A program made the position numbers and the translations under genes. Below are positions 12,622-23,579 of a stretch of 64,000 bases of DNA, in pieces. Under the pieces are notes generated by a model, which was not told the origin of the DNA, did not search any database, and worked only from the letters and a program-made list of their open reading frames with translations. Source of the stretch: Epiperipatus broadwayi (taxonomy: Eukaryota > Onychophora > Udeonychophora > Euonychophora > Peripatidae); contig JAQFVV010000063.1 of assembly GCA_028023455.1 (NCBI GenBank), positions 3,967,081 to 4,031,080 on the forward strand. Direction: 5' to 3'. The first letter of the stretch is position 1. Each line of letters opens with the position of its first letter.

Positions 12622-13444
12622 TGTGCCGGTCAGATGATGTGTGTTGGTTTAACTCAGTTCGAATACTAGGTGAAAGTACCTCGAGGCCACTCATATGCGA
12701 GATATTAAATCAAGAATATTATGACCTCTGCCCTCTTCACCTATTATCAAGTCTAATTACGAACCAGCAACATTATCTGAGACATGCATAAATTATTTCC
12801 TCACCTGGCCTAAGCTTAGCTTCAGGGGAGAGACAATGGACAAGAATACTTATGGAACTAAATAGTTAAATGTGCATAAAAGTACTATGAAATATGTGTT
12901 TTGCGTGCCTGGATCATTGGAAAAGTAAAATAAAGCATTAAAATAAAATTAGAAAACTCAAGCTTTTTAGTTAAATAATATATTTAATTAGTGACTTTTA
13001 AAATATTAATAATGTTTTAATGGCCTCCGCTATTCCCCTGAATTAATGAAAAACTAATTAGACAATAAAAACAGATAGTAACGATATAATATTTTTATGG
13101 TCTAAGTTTTTTCTTCCCAATTTTAATAAAATTGTCAACTCGACTCTCCTTGATAAAGCACAGTAAAAAAAATCTTTCGCAAAGCATTTTCTAATTGCTT
13201 TGCACTAAAAACAGTTTAAAATTATTTAAGATGTATATAGCTAAATAAGATATACGTAATGAGCTAATGGCGGACAAAAGAGGCTGACTCGTATTTAATT
13301 TACAAACCTAAATGAAATTGGAAAGATATTTTAAATGAAAAATTAACCTTTACTTACACCACACTGGAATACGAAACATTGATAACATGTTAGCAAAGAG
13401 GAATAGTGCAGGAAAAGGTTAAATATAAATAGATAGATGATCAC

Positions 13445-13480
<36 letters not shown>

Positions 13481-14818
13481 ATTAGTCTAATAGAAATAGT
13501 TACGTTACAATTATAATTAAATAAAACAATTCTGAAATATACTACAAGAATGCAATTAAGAAAGGTATGTTTCAAAAAGGATAGAATAGTAAATAGTTCA
13601 TGAGGAGAGATACGATTACCATCCTGGTTCCTTGGTTATGTTCCCGCGATGTTCGTGGCTTGATCCATCTGTCGATAGGTATTTGTCCGAACAAGGAAAA
13701 ATGGAAATACATAGCATTCTTTGAAGAAAAGTCCCACAGACATGGCACAGTTCAGATTAATATTGGTTGGATACTACGGCATCTTGATGGTTCTAGAACC
13801 TCGGCGGCAGGCAAAGCTATTTGCCTAACCGCCAATCATGTTTGTTTCCATCAAAATACTATGACTTTTAACTCGTTGCATGTTAAAACTTCTCGGTGAT
13901 TCTGAGGACGACAGTTGAATAACTTTTTGGAGCAAGATCTAAACGAGAAGCAAAATCCGAAAGGTTTTTAGCATAGGATCCGCCGAGCTAATCAATAGCC
14001 AATCCTACTAATAAAAAATTGTCAGCATGATAATGAATGAAGGGGAAATCTGAATGATTTCTCAAAAGAGAAATCTGAATGAATTCTCTAAAGAGAAATC
14101 TCAAAAGCATTCACAAGAAAAATCTGAAGGAATTCTCTCTATAGAGAAATCTCAACTGGAAAGCCAAGTCTTTTGTTCTCTCTCCTATTTATACCTTTTT
14201 TTGTAAGCTACCTTCTATTGTTTTGCGTATGATCTTAGATCTTGATAAGCCCCCCCCCCTCCACGCTTCTTTGTTTCAAGGTAACATTTTCTAAAAATAA
14301 CTTTTACTTTTTTATTCTAAATTTCTTTCTTTAAACTTTGAATTTTTATTAATTAAAAAAAAGAAGAGAAGGCCATCTTTAATTTGCCTTGAATGGGCTA
14401 ACTAATTAAAAACATACATTCCTTTAGAAAATGTTGGTGGGCTTATCTCAAAATAAAATCATACACCATATTTTAACAAGATTTTAAAAAGAAAAATTTA
14501 TTCTTATTTCTTTTAATAAAATAAGCATTTTATTTCAGCAGAATTTTGCATTAACTCATATATATACGCTTGACGTATATATATGTTTGATTAAAAGGTT
14601 TTACAAGTAATTTTATTAACAGCAATTTAATCTTGGAATGGAATTTATTTAAAAAGAAATATTTAAATGCAAGTACATATTTAATAAATGTAATTAATTT
14701 TAGCTTTAATGCAAAACCCTGCTGATATTGGGCTATAAACTTAATTCAGGTCTACAATACTGATTAAGTTTATAGGAGGCTGTGAAGCATGGATCGGACT
14801 TTCAGATCCATTGCTTTA
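12622..14818 (-). mobile_element. 2.2-kb LTR-like repeat, copy A
   Basis: This sequence is repeated, with insertions, at 21966-27780 (copy B). Read on the minus strand, copy B starts TG (TGAAGCAATGG) and ends CA (CTGGCACA), the usual LTR termini. Copy A has TA in place of the starting TG. On the minus strand both copies carry a TATA box (TATAAATAGG, 14184-14195 here) followed by an array of short ~25-bp repeats (AAATCTGAATGAATTCTC type, 14039-14155). On the minus strand a GGGAAA purine run (14819-14824) abuts the start, and a gag/integrase remnant lies upstream (15024-15935), so this may be the 3' LTR of that element. Its 5' LTR was not found. It has an uninterrupted (AT)n tract at 13448-13480. 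Confidence 0.6.
14184..14195 (-). promoter_or_regulatory. TATA box of LTR-like repeat, copy A
   Basis: The minus-strand sequence is GGTATAAATAGG. The matching position in copy B (27135-27146) keeps TATAAATAGG. Preservation in both copies and the LTR-like context support a core promoter, but no expression evidence is available. Confidence 0.45.
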
Positions 14819-15023
14819 TTTCCCAATAGTTAGTCAGAAAAAAAATGTTAAAAAAAATACTGTTGCTTCAGGTCAGAGATAAAAGTTTTGTGCCAGGTGA
14901 GTTCAAGCCTATTCTTTATTTTCTATAATACTTAATTTGTTACTAACTAGTGTTTTTTTTTTTTAATCATATAACTAGGGTCGGGTCAGTGTTGGTTCTA
15001 GTCTAATAAGGTATGTATCTATT

Positions 15024-15935
15024 TTAATGTCTGTATTTTCTGGGGTCCAGTGGTATGCAAGGTTTTAAGTTTCTGTTTCTAATATTATACTCTCTTTTTA
15101 GGCTGAGATTATTTTTCCAAAAACAAAACACTGCAGACTTCTTCTTTAACGCATGAGGGCCTTTATATATCGGAAAAAACTTTTTTACTTCTCTCCGCAT
15201 TATACTGCTTGGCCTCAGATCTTTCAGCCACACTTGCTTCCTTTGCCTGAATTGATATTGGCAGTTTCATTTTGTCTTCCGATGCAGCACTGCCCATCTT
15301 AATCATTCGCTTGCTATCTTTTGGTTTCCTAGTTGGTCTATTTTCTCCTCTTCTACTAAGATTTTGGTTTTGAATACCTGAAGACATGCTATACCATACT
15401 GCAAACGTATTGGAATAGCTCCAGTCAAGTTACTCATTCTATTATTAATGTGTTGTCCCATCTTTTCAGTTTCGTTTACCAAATCCAAAGTTTGAAGAGT
15501 CATTGTGCTCTTGCTATCCTCTATGATCTGACAGTTTCCTTTTCCACTTTGCCTTTCGTGTTTGACTGACAAGTCCAAGTGGTTAATATCTTTACATGCT
15601 TCTTCATCAATCAATGATTTAACCTGAATATCACCTTGCTCTTGCTGATCTTGCCCTTTTTCCTGATCATCATCATCTGGTAATACTTTAGTTACAATAC
15701 TAGTCTGTTTTTGATGGATTTCCATGTTTTCCTCCAAACGGCTCAATCTTTGTGATGTAATTATCATAACTTCTTGGAACATGGTCATCATCATTTTTGT
15801 TTCATCTCTCATTTCTTTGATGAGATCTTCCAAATTGTATTTTTGGTCACTATGAGTACATGTTGCTGTATTTGGAAGGTTGAGCACTACCTCCTCATCG
15901 CTGCCATAATCTTCATCTTTCTTCTGTTGTTCCAT
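15024..15935 (-). pseudogene. Decayed gypsy-like retrotransposon remnant: gag N-terminus joined to integrase C-terminus
   Basis: From 15935 down to 15303 runs a 210-codon acidic, Gln/Glu-rich frame. Its early part (LEDLIKEMRDETK ... SQRLSRLEENMEIHQ) looks like a short coiled coil and resembles the gag-like frame at 34376-35392. After frameshifts, 15233-15024 encodes VWLKDLRPSS-type, KKFFPIYKGP and YNIRN-NLKPCIP-type motifs. These match the C-terminal region of gypsy-type integrases, where KFFPLYEGPY and YNIRHLKPY-type motifs are usual. Protease, reverse transcriptase, RNase H and the integrase core are missing, so most of pol has been deleted. The LTR-like copy A lies just downstream on the same strand. 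The integrase call rests on motif memory and is moderate. Confidence 0.55.
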
Positions 15936-16433
15936 TTTTGCCTAATATTGGCTATTTTGTTATACAACAATCACACCTTATTTCTAAAACATATTTTAGT
16001 CTTTTATAAATAATCTAGATAAGTATCTTTTATCACACGTGTCTAGGAACTATAACATTCTGTATATCAAAAAAAAATTTTAGTTCTTTCTAAAATAAAT
16101 CAGTATTCTAAGTTCTTTATTTTATATAACTATCTGTTTTATTTGTATGTTTTTAGAAATCAACTTTGCCTACTTCACGAGGTCCTATCTTAAACCTATG
16201 CCTATATGTATCAGTTTGTACATGGAAAAAAAATATAAAATCCTGCCATGTCTGTTTTTAATATTTATTTATACTATATATTATTTTCTTCATTTTACTT
16301 TATTTATTTTTATATTTTATTAAAATGTCACTGCTATGTTGTCAGAATATAATTAAAATAATACACTTACAGCTTGACCTGGCTTTCTCTGACACCTGAA
16401 ACAACTAAAAAATGCATTTACATTAATATATTA
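15936..16433. other. Possible leader between a 5' LTR and the gag-like remnant
   Basis: This stretch is non-coding. On the minus strand it would be the leader of the 15024-15935 element. At 16434 a TATAACGGGACG sequence resembles the LTR edge TATAACGGAAACGG at 31603 and 35779. I could not identify a convincing primer binding site. Confidence 0.25.
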
Positions 16434-18595
16434 TAACGGGACGATCCTTTTCAGGACTCGAGGAAGTCGCATCTAACTATAGTCAGACTTTGAGTCTTCT
16501 TATAGAATGCCATGGATGATGTTATTTAAAATATAATCCAATTCACTCCTCTATTAATAACCTTGTTACTCTCGGAATTCGAGCTCAGAGTAGAAATTTG
16601 CAATCGACTCTCTTCAGGCATTTCCACAAATATCCCATAGTAATAATAACTTTAATATAAGCTATATATAACTTCTTTATAAATATTAAATCACTAAGTT
16701 GATTTAACATATATATGCATGAGTATGTATATTTATAAATATTGGTTTTATAAAACGACTAAATAAAATAAACAAACGAGACCTGTTTAATTTTAAAATC
16801 AAGTTTAACACATTTTAATCAGTAATAAAAAAACAAAATATTATCACATAAAAACATTAAAATTTAGAATTATAATCTGTGCTTATATACACTAATAAAT
16901 TATTTAATATTCAAAAAAAATAATAATAATATATTTACATATATATATATATAATTTAAAATCATGCGTATAATAAATACACATGATACATTATAAATCT
17001 ACCTATTATGTCATTAAAATAATTCAGTGTGTATTGTATGTCTATATACGATAATATCCATTCACACTAGATTAATAATAAAATGTATTCTGATATTAGT
17101 TATGTATGTTTAAAAATATATTATGTTAATTGTCATGTAAGATTCAATTTGGAATATAATAAAAACTTATTTCCAAATTGAAATAATTTAAAAACGTTTA
17201 CCTTAGTCAGCTGTCATTTCCATCAGAGTATATATCAAAATATGAACATCTAAATTTTATTAAATAAATAAAAAAAAATAAAGTGTTCATCTTATCAGTT
17301 CTCCACTTTAATATACGAAGTAATTTTTCTAAGTAAATATAATTATCCACAAAGGAAATAAAGTTTAAGAGTTCTTAAATTATACAATGAAGTAATCCAA
17401 GACGAGAAAGAATACAGTTTTATATCCCTCCTTAGACGAAATAAAATGATGTTGAATGTTGAAACATGAAGTTCATTGATCATCCTTCGAAGAGGCAATT
17501 CAGATATTCATGCTTTAAATATTTATGTAGTAAAATATTTAGCATCTTCTTCAATATAATACTCCAATATTAAAGCAGCTTTTTAAATGAGAATTACGAC
17601 GATTATATTTTAGGCATTGCTTAAGTAGGAATAAATTTACATATTTGGGTTTAAAACATCAGTAGAAATCCCTGGCATAAATTATCTAGCCAAAGAACAT
17701 CTTTATAAATTTTTGTCTTCTTAAATTTATATTTTGAAATCTCATTTCGAAGACGTTGATAACTTTTATAACCTTGTTAAATTCACTGATTATTTTTTTA
17801 TAGTTCTTTATAATATTCAAAGGCAGTAAATTAATTACTTGAAGCAGGTTTTAAAATATTGAATCTTCTTTTTTTTAATTTTTCTTAAATGTGTTCTAAA
17901 TTCGAACACATTTAAATTTACAGACGTAGTTCTTGCCTTGATAACTAAATAGAAGATTATTGTTATAACAATGTTAGTTCGTTTTTATACTGGATTAATT
18001 TCTGCAAGCATATCATATAATCATGCTCACGCTCTCTATTGTTTAACATATACAATTTGTAATGAACCCCAAACATTTATGTCCTTTGTTTCAACTGATA
18101 AAAATGCAATGTTGACTTAAGGCTTTGTCAAATGTCAAGTTTTATATTAACAAAAAAAAAATACTATTAGTTAGAAACATTTTATTTATGTGTGTGTATA
18201 AATAAACTAGAATTATTCATTTTTAGAATTATTCTTTTAATACTAACTAGTTTATATATATATATATAACTGATACATGAAAAACTTAAGAAAGGTGTAA
18301 GTTATTTATATCTGTTGATTCGATATAGGCACAGTTAAATTCACAAAGAAACACAAATTGTTTTAGGTGAGGCTCATATGGTACTCTCACATTATATATA
18401 TATATATCAAAAGGAATGTGTGAGCAAAAATATACATATGTCATGTTTAAAATTCTTTTGGCTCACTAAACATACATTGTTATTTTGATCATCTACTATA
18501 CTATAGTTTGGTTTATTGTAATCCGATATGAGAGATTGCACTTCCTGACAAATTTATTTGATGGGGGTGCCAGTCGACAAGGCGATGGCCGTATC
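16434..18595 (-). other. AT-rich stretch, possibly a diverged LTR
   Basis: On the + strand it starts TATAACGG and a plausible end is GGCCGTATCA at 18595, giving minus-strand termini TGATACGG ... CCGTTATA. This parallels the termini of the LTRs at 31603-37563. No second copy exists in the window, so the assignment is weak. Otherwise it is AT-rich sequence without genes. Confidence 0.2.
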
Positions 18596-20040
18596 AAATA
18601 TACATCTTAATGGATAATGATCCAAGCACACACACATTGATAAAGATTTATAAAGTTTAAATGTGATTAAAATTTATTTTGTGTTTCACTTCACTTTCAA
18701 AAAATTTTTTTACTATGATTCTGCTAAACGAAAGAAAAAAAAAATCTGCATGAATAAGTAAATGTTATTTTAAATGACAATATTAATTAAGTCTAAGACG
18801 TATATCTTTAAGTAAGGTAGTTTTTCTGACCTGGGTTCGAAACCAGTTACCATTTTGGTCAAGACACAAAAAAAAATCAACTTAAACAGCCTAAAGTATG
18901 ATTAACAAAACAAAATACACAAAACAAATTAAAAATAAAAGTAAAATCCCATGATAACCGCCACTCCGAATTATGAACCTGGGATCGAAACCAAATACCA
19001 TTTTGGTCACAACCCGAAATAGTTATACAATTATCAAGCAATTTACAGAATCACGCATTGAGATCAAAAACTGTTAAAAAACATTTATATAAAAACGGGT
19101 TTTACCGAACTATAACGAATTGTATACCATATACACCCATATATATGAATATATACTTCACTAAATAAGCATATATATGATTACATATAAATATACAAAC
19201 AGATATACCTATACAAATATTTTTTCTTATCGTACATGATTTTATTAGAAAGATGTCATATTGCAGACCGCATACTCCTATTATTTCAGGCTAGTAAATG
19301 CTGGTCGCAACTATGACAAGGAAGCAATGATTGCAGACATAGACCTATTCTTTCAGGTTACTCAGCAATTCTAAACTCTAAAGTGTAAGGGGTCTTCGGT
19401 CTTCACCTAATGGTTACTAAGGGGATCTTCACCAAAAACGGTTACTAAAAAACAAGGGCTTCACCTAATGGTTACTCAAATGGTCTTCACCTAACGGTTA
19501 CTCAATAAATGATTCAATAGCATAATACAAACTGGGAAAAAAAATCTTAACTAATTGTGGCTGACATATATGTTATACAAAATATATCTTATATATATAT
19601 ATTTATTAAAATGAACAAAAGCATTTACTATTTCACAAGTTGAAAATTAAATTTGAATTTTATTAACAAAACTTATACTTATATATTATTTTCTAGGAAA
19701 CGTAACTGCAAAATATTTATTAGTGAAAAAAAAAATTTGCATGATTAAAATTATTGATTTAAAGAAACGAATGCAGAGAAAGTGGGAAAAAAAATATTTG
19801 CTGACACCCTATGTTCACAAGTGTTAATTTGGACTTATCAAACCTTAGATCTACAAAAAAATTTCTATTAATGAAAAAAAAAAGCTATCTATTAGATCTT
19901 TACAAAAATTTATACAAATGGAAAAAAAACATTTTATTATCTATTTGTACTTTTTACTAAAATATTAACTCTGCCGAATATATGCCATATTTCGAAAAAC
20001 ATTATTATATTCTAAATTGCCCATGTTTAAGCAACACTAA
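18596..20040. other. Non-coding DNA with small local repeats
   Basis: There is no gene. Two diverged copies of a block around CTGGGTTCGAAACCAGTTACC and CCATTTTGGTCA lie near 18830 and 18968. A short direct repeat (ATTGCAGAC ... TTTCAGG) occurs at about 19262 and 19330. A four-copy tandem repeat follows at 19400-19505. Confidence 0.5.
19400..19505. repeat. Four-copy short tandem repeat
   Basis: The unit TCTTCACCTAATGGTTACT and close variants occurs four times, near 19400, 19426, 19459 and 19484, with 24-33 bp spacing. The second copy has CAAAAAC in place of TAATG. No function is apparent. Confidence 0.75.
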
Positions 20041-20048
20041 AAGTAATT

Positions 20049-21403
20049 GGTAGTCATCGTAGAGCCACCATATCCCACTGGATGGCGCCGTTTTCATGCT
20101 AAAACACATAAAAATGCCGTTTCTGCAGCCAACAAGTTCGAACCCGCGTTTTCTATAATACAACTTTTTTGTTGTGCTACAGGTTGCAGGCCGCTATATC
20201 GTGTCGCAGTACAGCATGTATGTCGCATTGCAGCAAATACATTTTCCGAATTCGCACATTTTATAAAATGATTACGGCTTGGTAAGAGGGTGTGTTTTTT
20301 TGAATTGGATGGAAATGTTGTTTTCATTGGATTTGTTTTTATTTTAAAGTATTGAAATGTTCAGATTTTGTAAAGTAATAATTAACAGACTTTTTACACC
20401 GTAGTGTATTGAAGTTTTAAGTGGTAAATGTTGACGAAATATATGTATAAAGAGAATTTGAATTAGGTAACATGTCAAGTAATGTACTGTTCCTAACATT
20501 CCACGAGACACGTGTGTATATTTTTGAAATAAAAAAGAGAGTTAACACAAAAATATCCAGTAAGAAAAGTACAATTGTACACTGTTTTTTTAAATGTCAT
20601 AAAAAGCATATATTATAAACACATTTAATAAGTAAAGAAGACATTATATATATATATATGTTGTTGTTTAAAAAAGTTTTAGTGTCTTTCTTTTCTCCAA
20701 CTACTGTTATACTTTGTAGAATATAGTTTACGTTTATTGTTATCATTTATTTTATAGATGTTAGTAAAAAAATATTTACAAAAATACGATTTTGATATTT
20801 TTTATTTTAGCATTACAAACAGAACAGTAATCCTAAAACTAACCCTAAACCTAACCGTAACAACTTTTACTTTTAGTTGTCATTCTATTTGAAATAAAAA
20901 CTAGCGGTAATATCTGTTTGTCTGTAAAAAAAAAAAAAAAGAAAAGTAAAACAAAGACTAAAAAAGTAAAAAATAGCGATAACACAATAATATTTGTTTC
21001 TCTGTAGAAATAAAATGTAAAAGGAAGATTGACAATTTTTACTTTTTATTCCGATTATGAGTTTTTAAACAACAACAAAAAAAGCCGTAACCCCAGTAAA
21101 AAAAATCTCCGATAGAAAATTGATTTTTCTAATAAAAAGCAAACTAAAAAAGACGAATCAAATTGTAATTTGTTTATTTTATTTTACATTTATTATTATC
21201 ATTTAATTTGTATACGTTAATAAAAAATAACATTTAAAATTAAATAATATTTAAAAAAGATGATTTTCTTTTGTTTTTATTTTCTTATTACAAAAAACAC
21301 ATTGAAATGATTATAATTAACGGCCCAGGAATGATCATATTTTATAGTTTAAGCGTGAGAACTGCGCCATCGAGTGGGATATAGTGGCTATTCAATGACA
21401 ACC
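20049..21403. mobile_element. 1.36-kb TIR element related to the 8165-10933 element
   Basis: The ends GGTAGTCATC...GCCACCATATCCCACTGGATGGCGC and the complement of GGTTGTCATT...GCCACTATATCCCACT form a ~48-bp inverted repeat with about nine mismatches. The flanks AAGTAATT (20041-20048) and AAATAATC (21404-21411) match at 6 of 8 bases, consistent with an old 8-bp duplication. It shares the GGT terminus, a GCCAC...TGGCGC pattern, the subterminal ATGCCGTTTCTGCAGC block and an AGAGGGTGTGTT block with the larger element. It has no transposase. A degenerate telomere-like CCTAAN stretch lies at about 20832-20862. Confidence 0.75.
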
Positions 21404-21411
21404 AAATAATC

Positions 21412-21965
21412 TATAGTACAAACGCTATTTTAAGGGAGGGCGGGTGGGTATTTATTTGACACTTCCGCCGCATTGACCCTGTATATTTTATACGACAAAA
21501 AAAAAAAACAACAATATGGTGACTGGCCATGACAATTCTACTAATTAGAAAAAAAATTTTTGCTATAACTCTGAAATTTATTCTCATATATTCACAAAAA
21601 AAAAAAAAAACTAACAGAGTGTTAACTTTTCTAAATGTAAAATATTCATTTCATATCTACTAAACTCGGAAAAATTTTTTTACCTTATGAAACATTTAAC
21701 TTTTTTTAATTAATCTTAAAAATGAAATTTGGCTCACATTAGGAGGCAAACTCCAAAAAATTATACATATATTTTTATATAAATATATTAAACTAAAACA
21801 AACTACTCAGGGTACTAATTTTTTTTAACAAAATGACATTCGTCCCACGGTGACAAACTTGGAGAAAAATTTTACCTATATTTTCAAATCCACTATTCCT
21901 ATTCTTCCAAAAAAAATGAAATTTGGCCCATGTTGGTTGACAAAATGAGGGGGAAAAAAATTTAT
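21412..21965. other. Non-coding spacer
   Basis: There is no gene. A diverged direct repeat (ATGAAATTTGGC near 21722 and 21917) is the only structure noted, besides long A and T runs. Confidence 0.45.
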
Positions 21966-21989
21966 TGTGCCAGTCAGATGATGGTTTAA

Positions 21990-22734
21990 CCTTTTAACCG
22001 CTAATTATATTATTGGTTGTATAAGGTAAAAATCAAATCTTTTAATTGGCCAACTCACAAACTGAAAACAAAGCCTATTGTTAAAACATATTCACCTATA
22101 ATATTAAATTCAACTCAGATACATTTATAAAAAGTCTATTACTAATTTTTCAGGTTATGAAGAGAACGAAAGTTCTTTCAAAAATAAATTGCTATTTATT
22201 TATTCTAAAATATTCAATTTCGGCAACATAAAAGCTATAATATAAACAAAAAGGTCGACTTTTATGTTATAGAAAAGTAAATATTTCTTTTTACTAAATC
22301 TTAAATATTTTTACTAAAATCTTCAATATTTTTCGAAAATAATTTTGTTTTTTTATTATTCTCTCTGAAAATAATTTGTAATTTCCATAAATATAATTTT
22401 ATAATACTTTAAATCATATTCGAAATGAAAATCTCAGTGTTTTTCTTTATTTTCTTTGATCAGGCGGTTTCTTTGTTCTTTCCAGCCAATCAGAATGTTT
22501 TTTTCGGCTGAGAGCATGCTAAGAACCAATCACAACTCATGTTCTTTCTTTGTTTAGGTTTAAATGCGTTTTTTTTATTTTTTACTTGTAAAATAATTCG
22601 GAAGAGGGCACCATCTTACAGAACATTTAAAAACCTATTCAATACCTCTCAAACGAATATTTTAGCATAAGAACTGGCAGAGTTAGAGTGACGTCAGATG
22701 TCGACGAGGAGCTTCGTAAGAGGCGGGAAAAGGG
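21990..22734. mobile_element. piggyBac-like MITE, 745 bp, in a TTAA site
   Basis: The ends are CCTTTTAACCGC and the complement of CCCTTTTCCCGCC. Both sides are flanked by TTAA (21986-21989 and 22735-22738). The uninterrupted copy A carries the empty site (GGTTTAACTCAG, near 12646), so insertion at one TTAA with its duplication is shown directly. TTAA duplication and a CCCTTT-type terminus are known features of the piggyBac superfamily. There is no transposase frame inside, so it is non-autonomous. Confidence 0.85.
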
Positions 22735-23579
22735 TTAACTCAGTTCGAATACTAGGCGAAAGTACCTCGAGGCCACCCATATGGGAGATATTAAATCAAG
22801 AATACTATGACCTTTGCCCTCTTCACCTATTATCGAGTCTAATTACAAACCAACAACATTATCTGAGACATGCATAAATTATTTGCTCACCTGGCCCAGG
22901 CTTAGCATCAGGAGAGAGACAGTGGACAAGAATACTTATGGAACTAAATAGTTAAATGTGCATAAAAGTACTATGAAATATGTGTTTTGCGTGCCTGGAT
23001 CATTGGAAAAGTAAAATAAAGCATTAAAATAAAATTAGAAAACTCAAGCTTTTTAGTTAAATAATATATTTAATTAATGACTTTTAAAATATTAATAATG
23101 TTTTAATGGCCTCCGCTATTTCCCTGAATTAATGAAAAACTAATTAGACAATAAAAACAGATAGTAATGATATAATATTTTTGCGGTCTAAGTCTTTTCT
23201 TACCAATTTTAATAAAATTCTCAACTCGACTCTCCTCGATAAAGCACAATAAAAAAATCATTCACAAAGCATTTTATGATTGCTTTGTGCTAAAAACAGT
23301 TTAAAATTATTTAAGATGTATATAGCTAAATAAGATATACGTAATGAGCTAATGGCGGACAAAAGACGTTATCGAGGAGATCCAGTTGGCAAACAAAGGA
23401 AACTGATTCATATTTAATTTATAAACCTAAATGAAGTTGGAAAGATATTTTAAATGAAAAATTAACCTTTACTTACACCACAATGGAATATGAAATATTG
23501 ATAACATGTTAACAAAGAGGAATAGTGCAGGAAAAGGATTAAATATAAATAGATAGATGATCACACAATATATATATAT

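Noticed and set aside
13600-13899. 99-codon frame, partly conserved in copy B (26524-26736)
   Set aside because: Conservation follows from the two copies being one repeat. The frame breaks in copy B and has no known domain.
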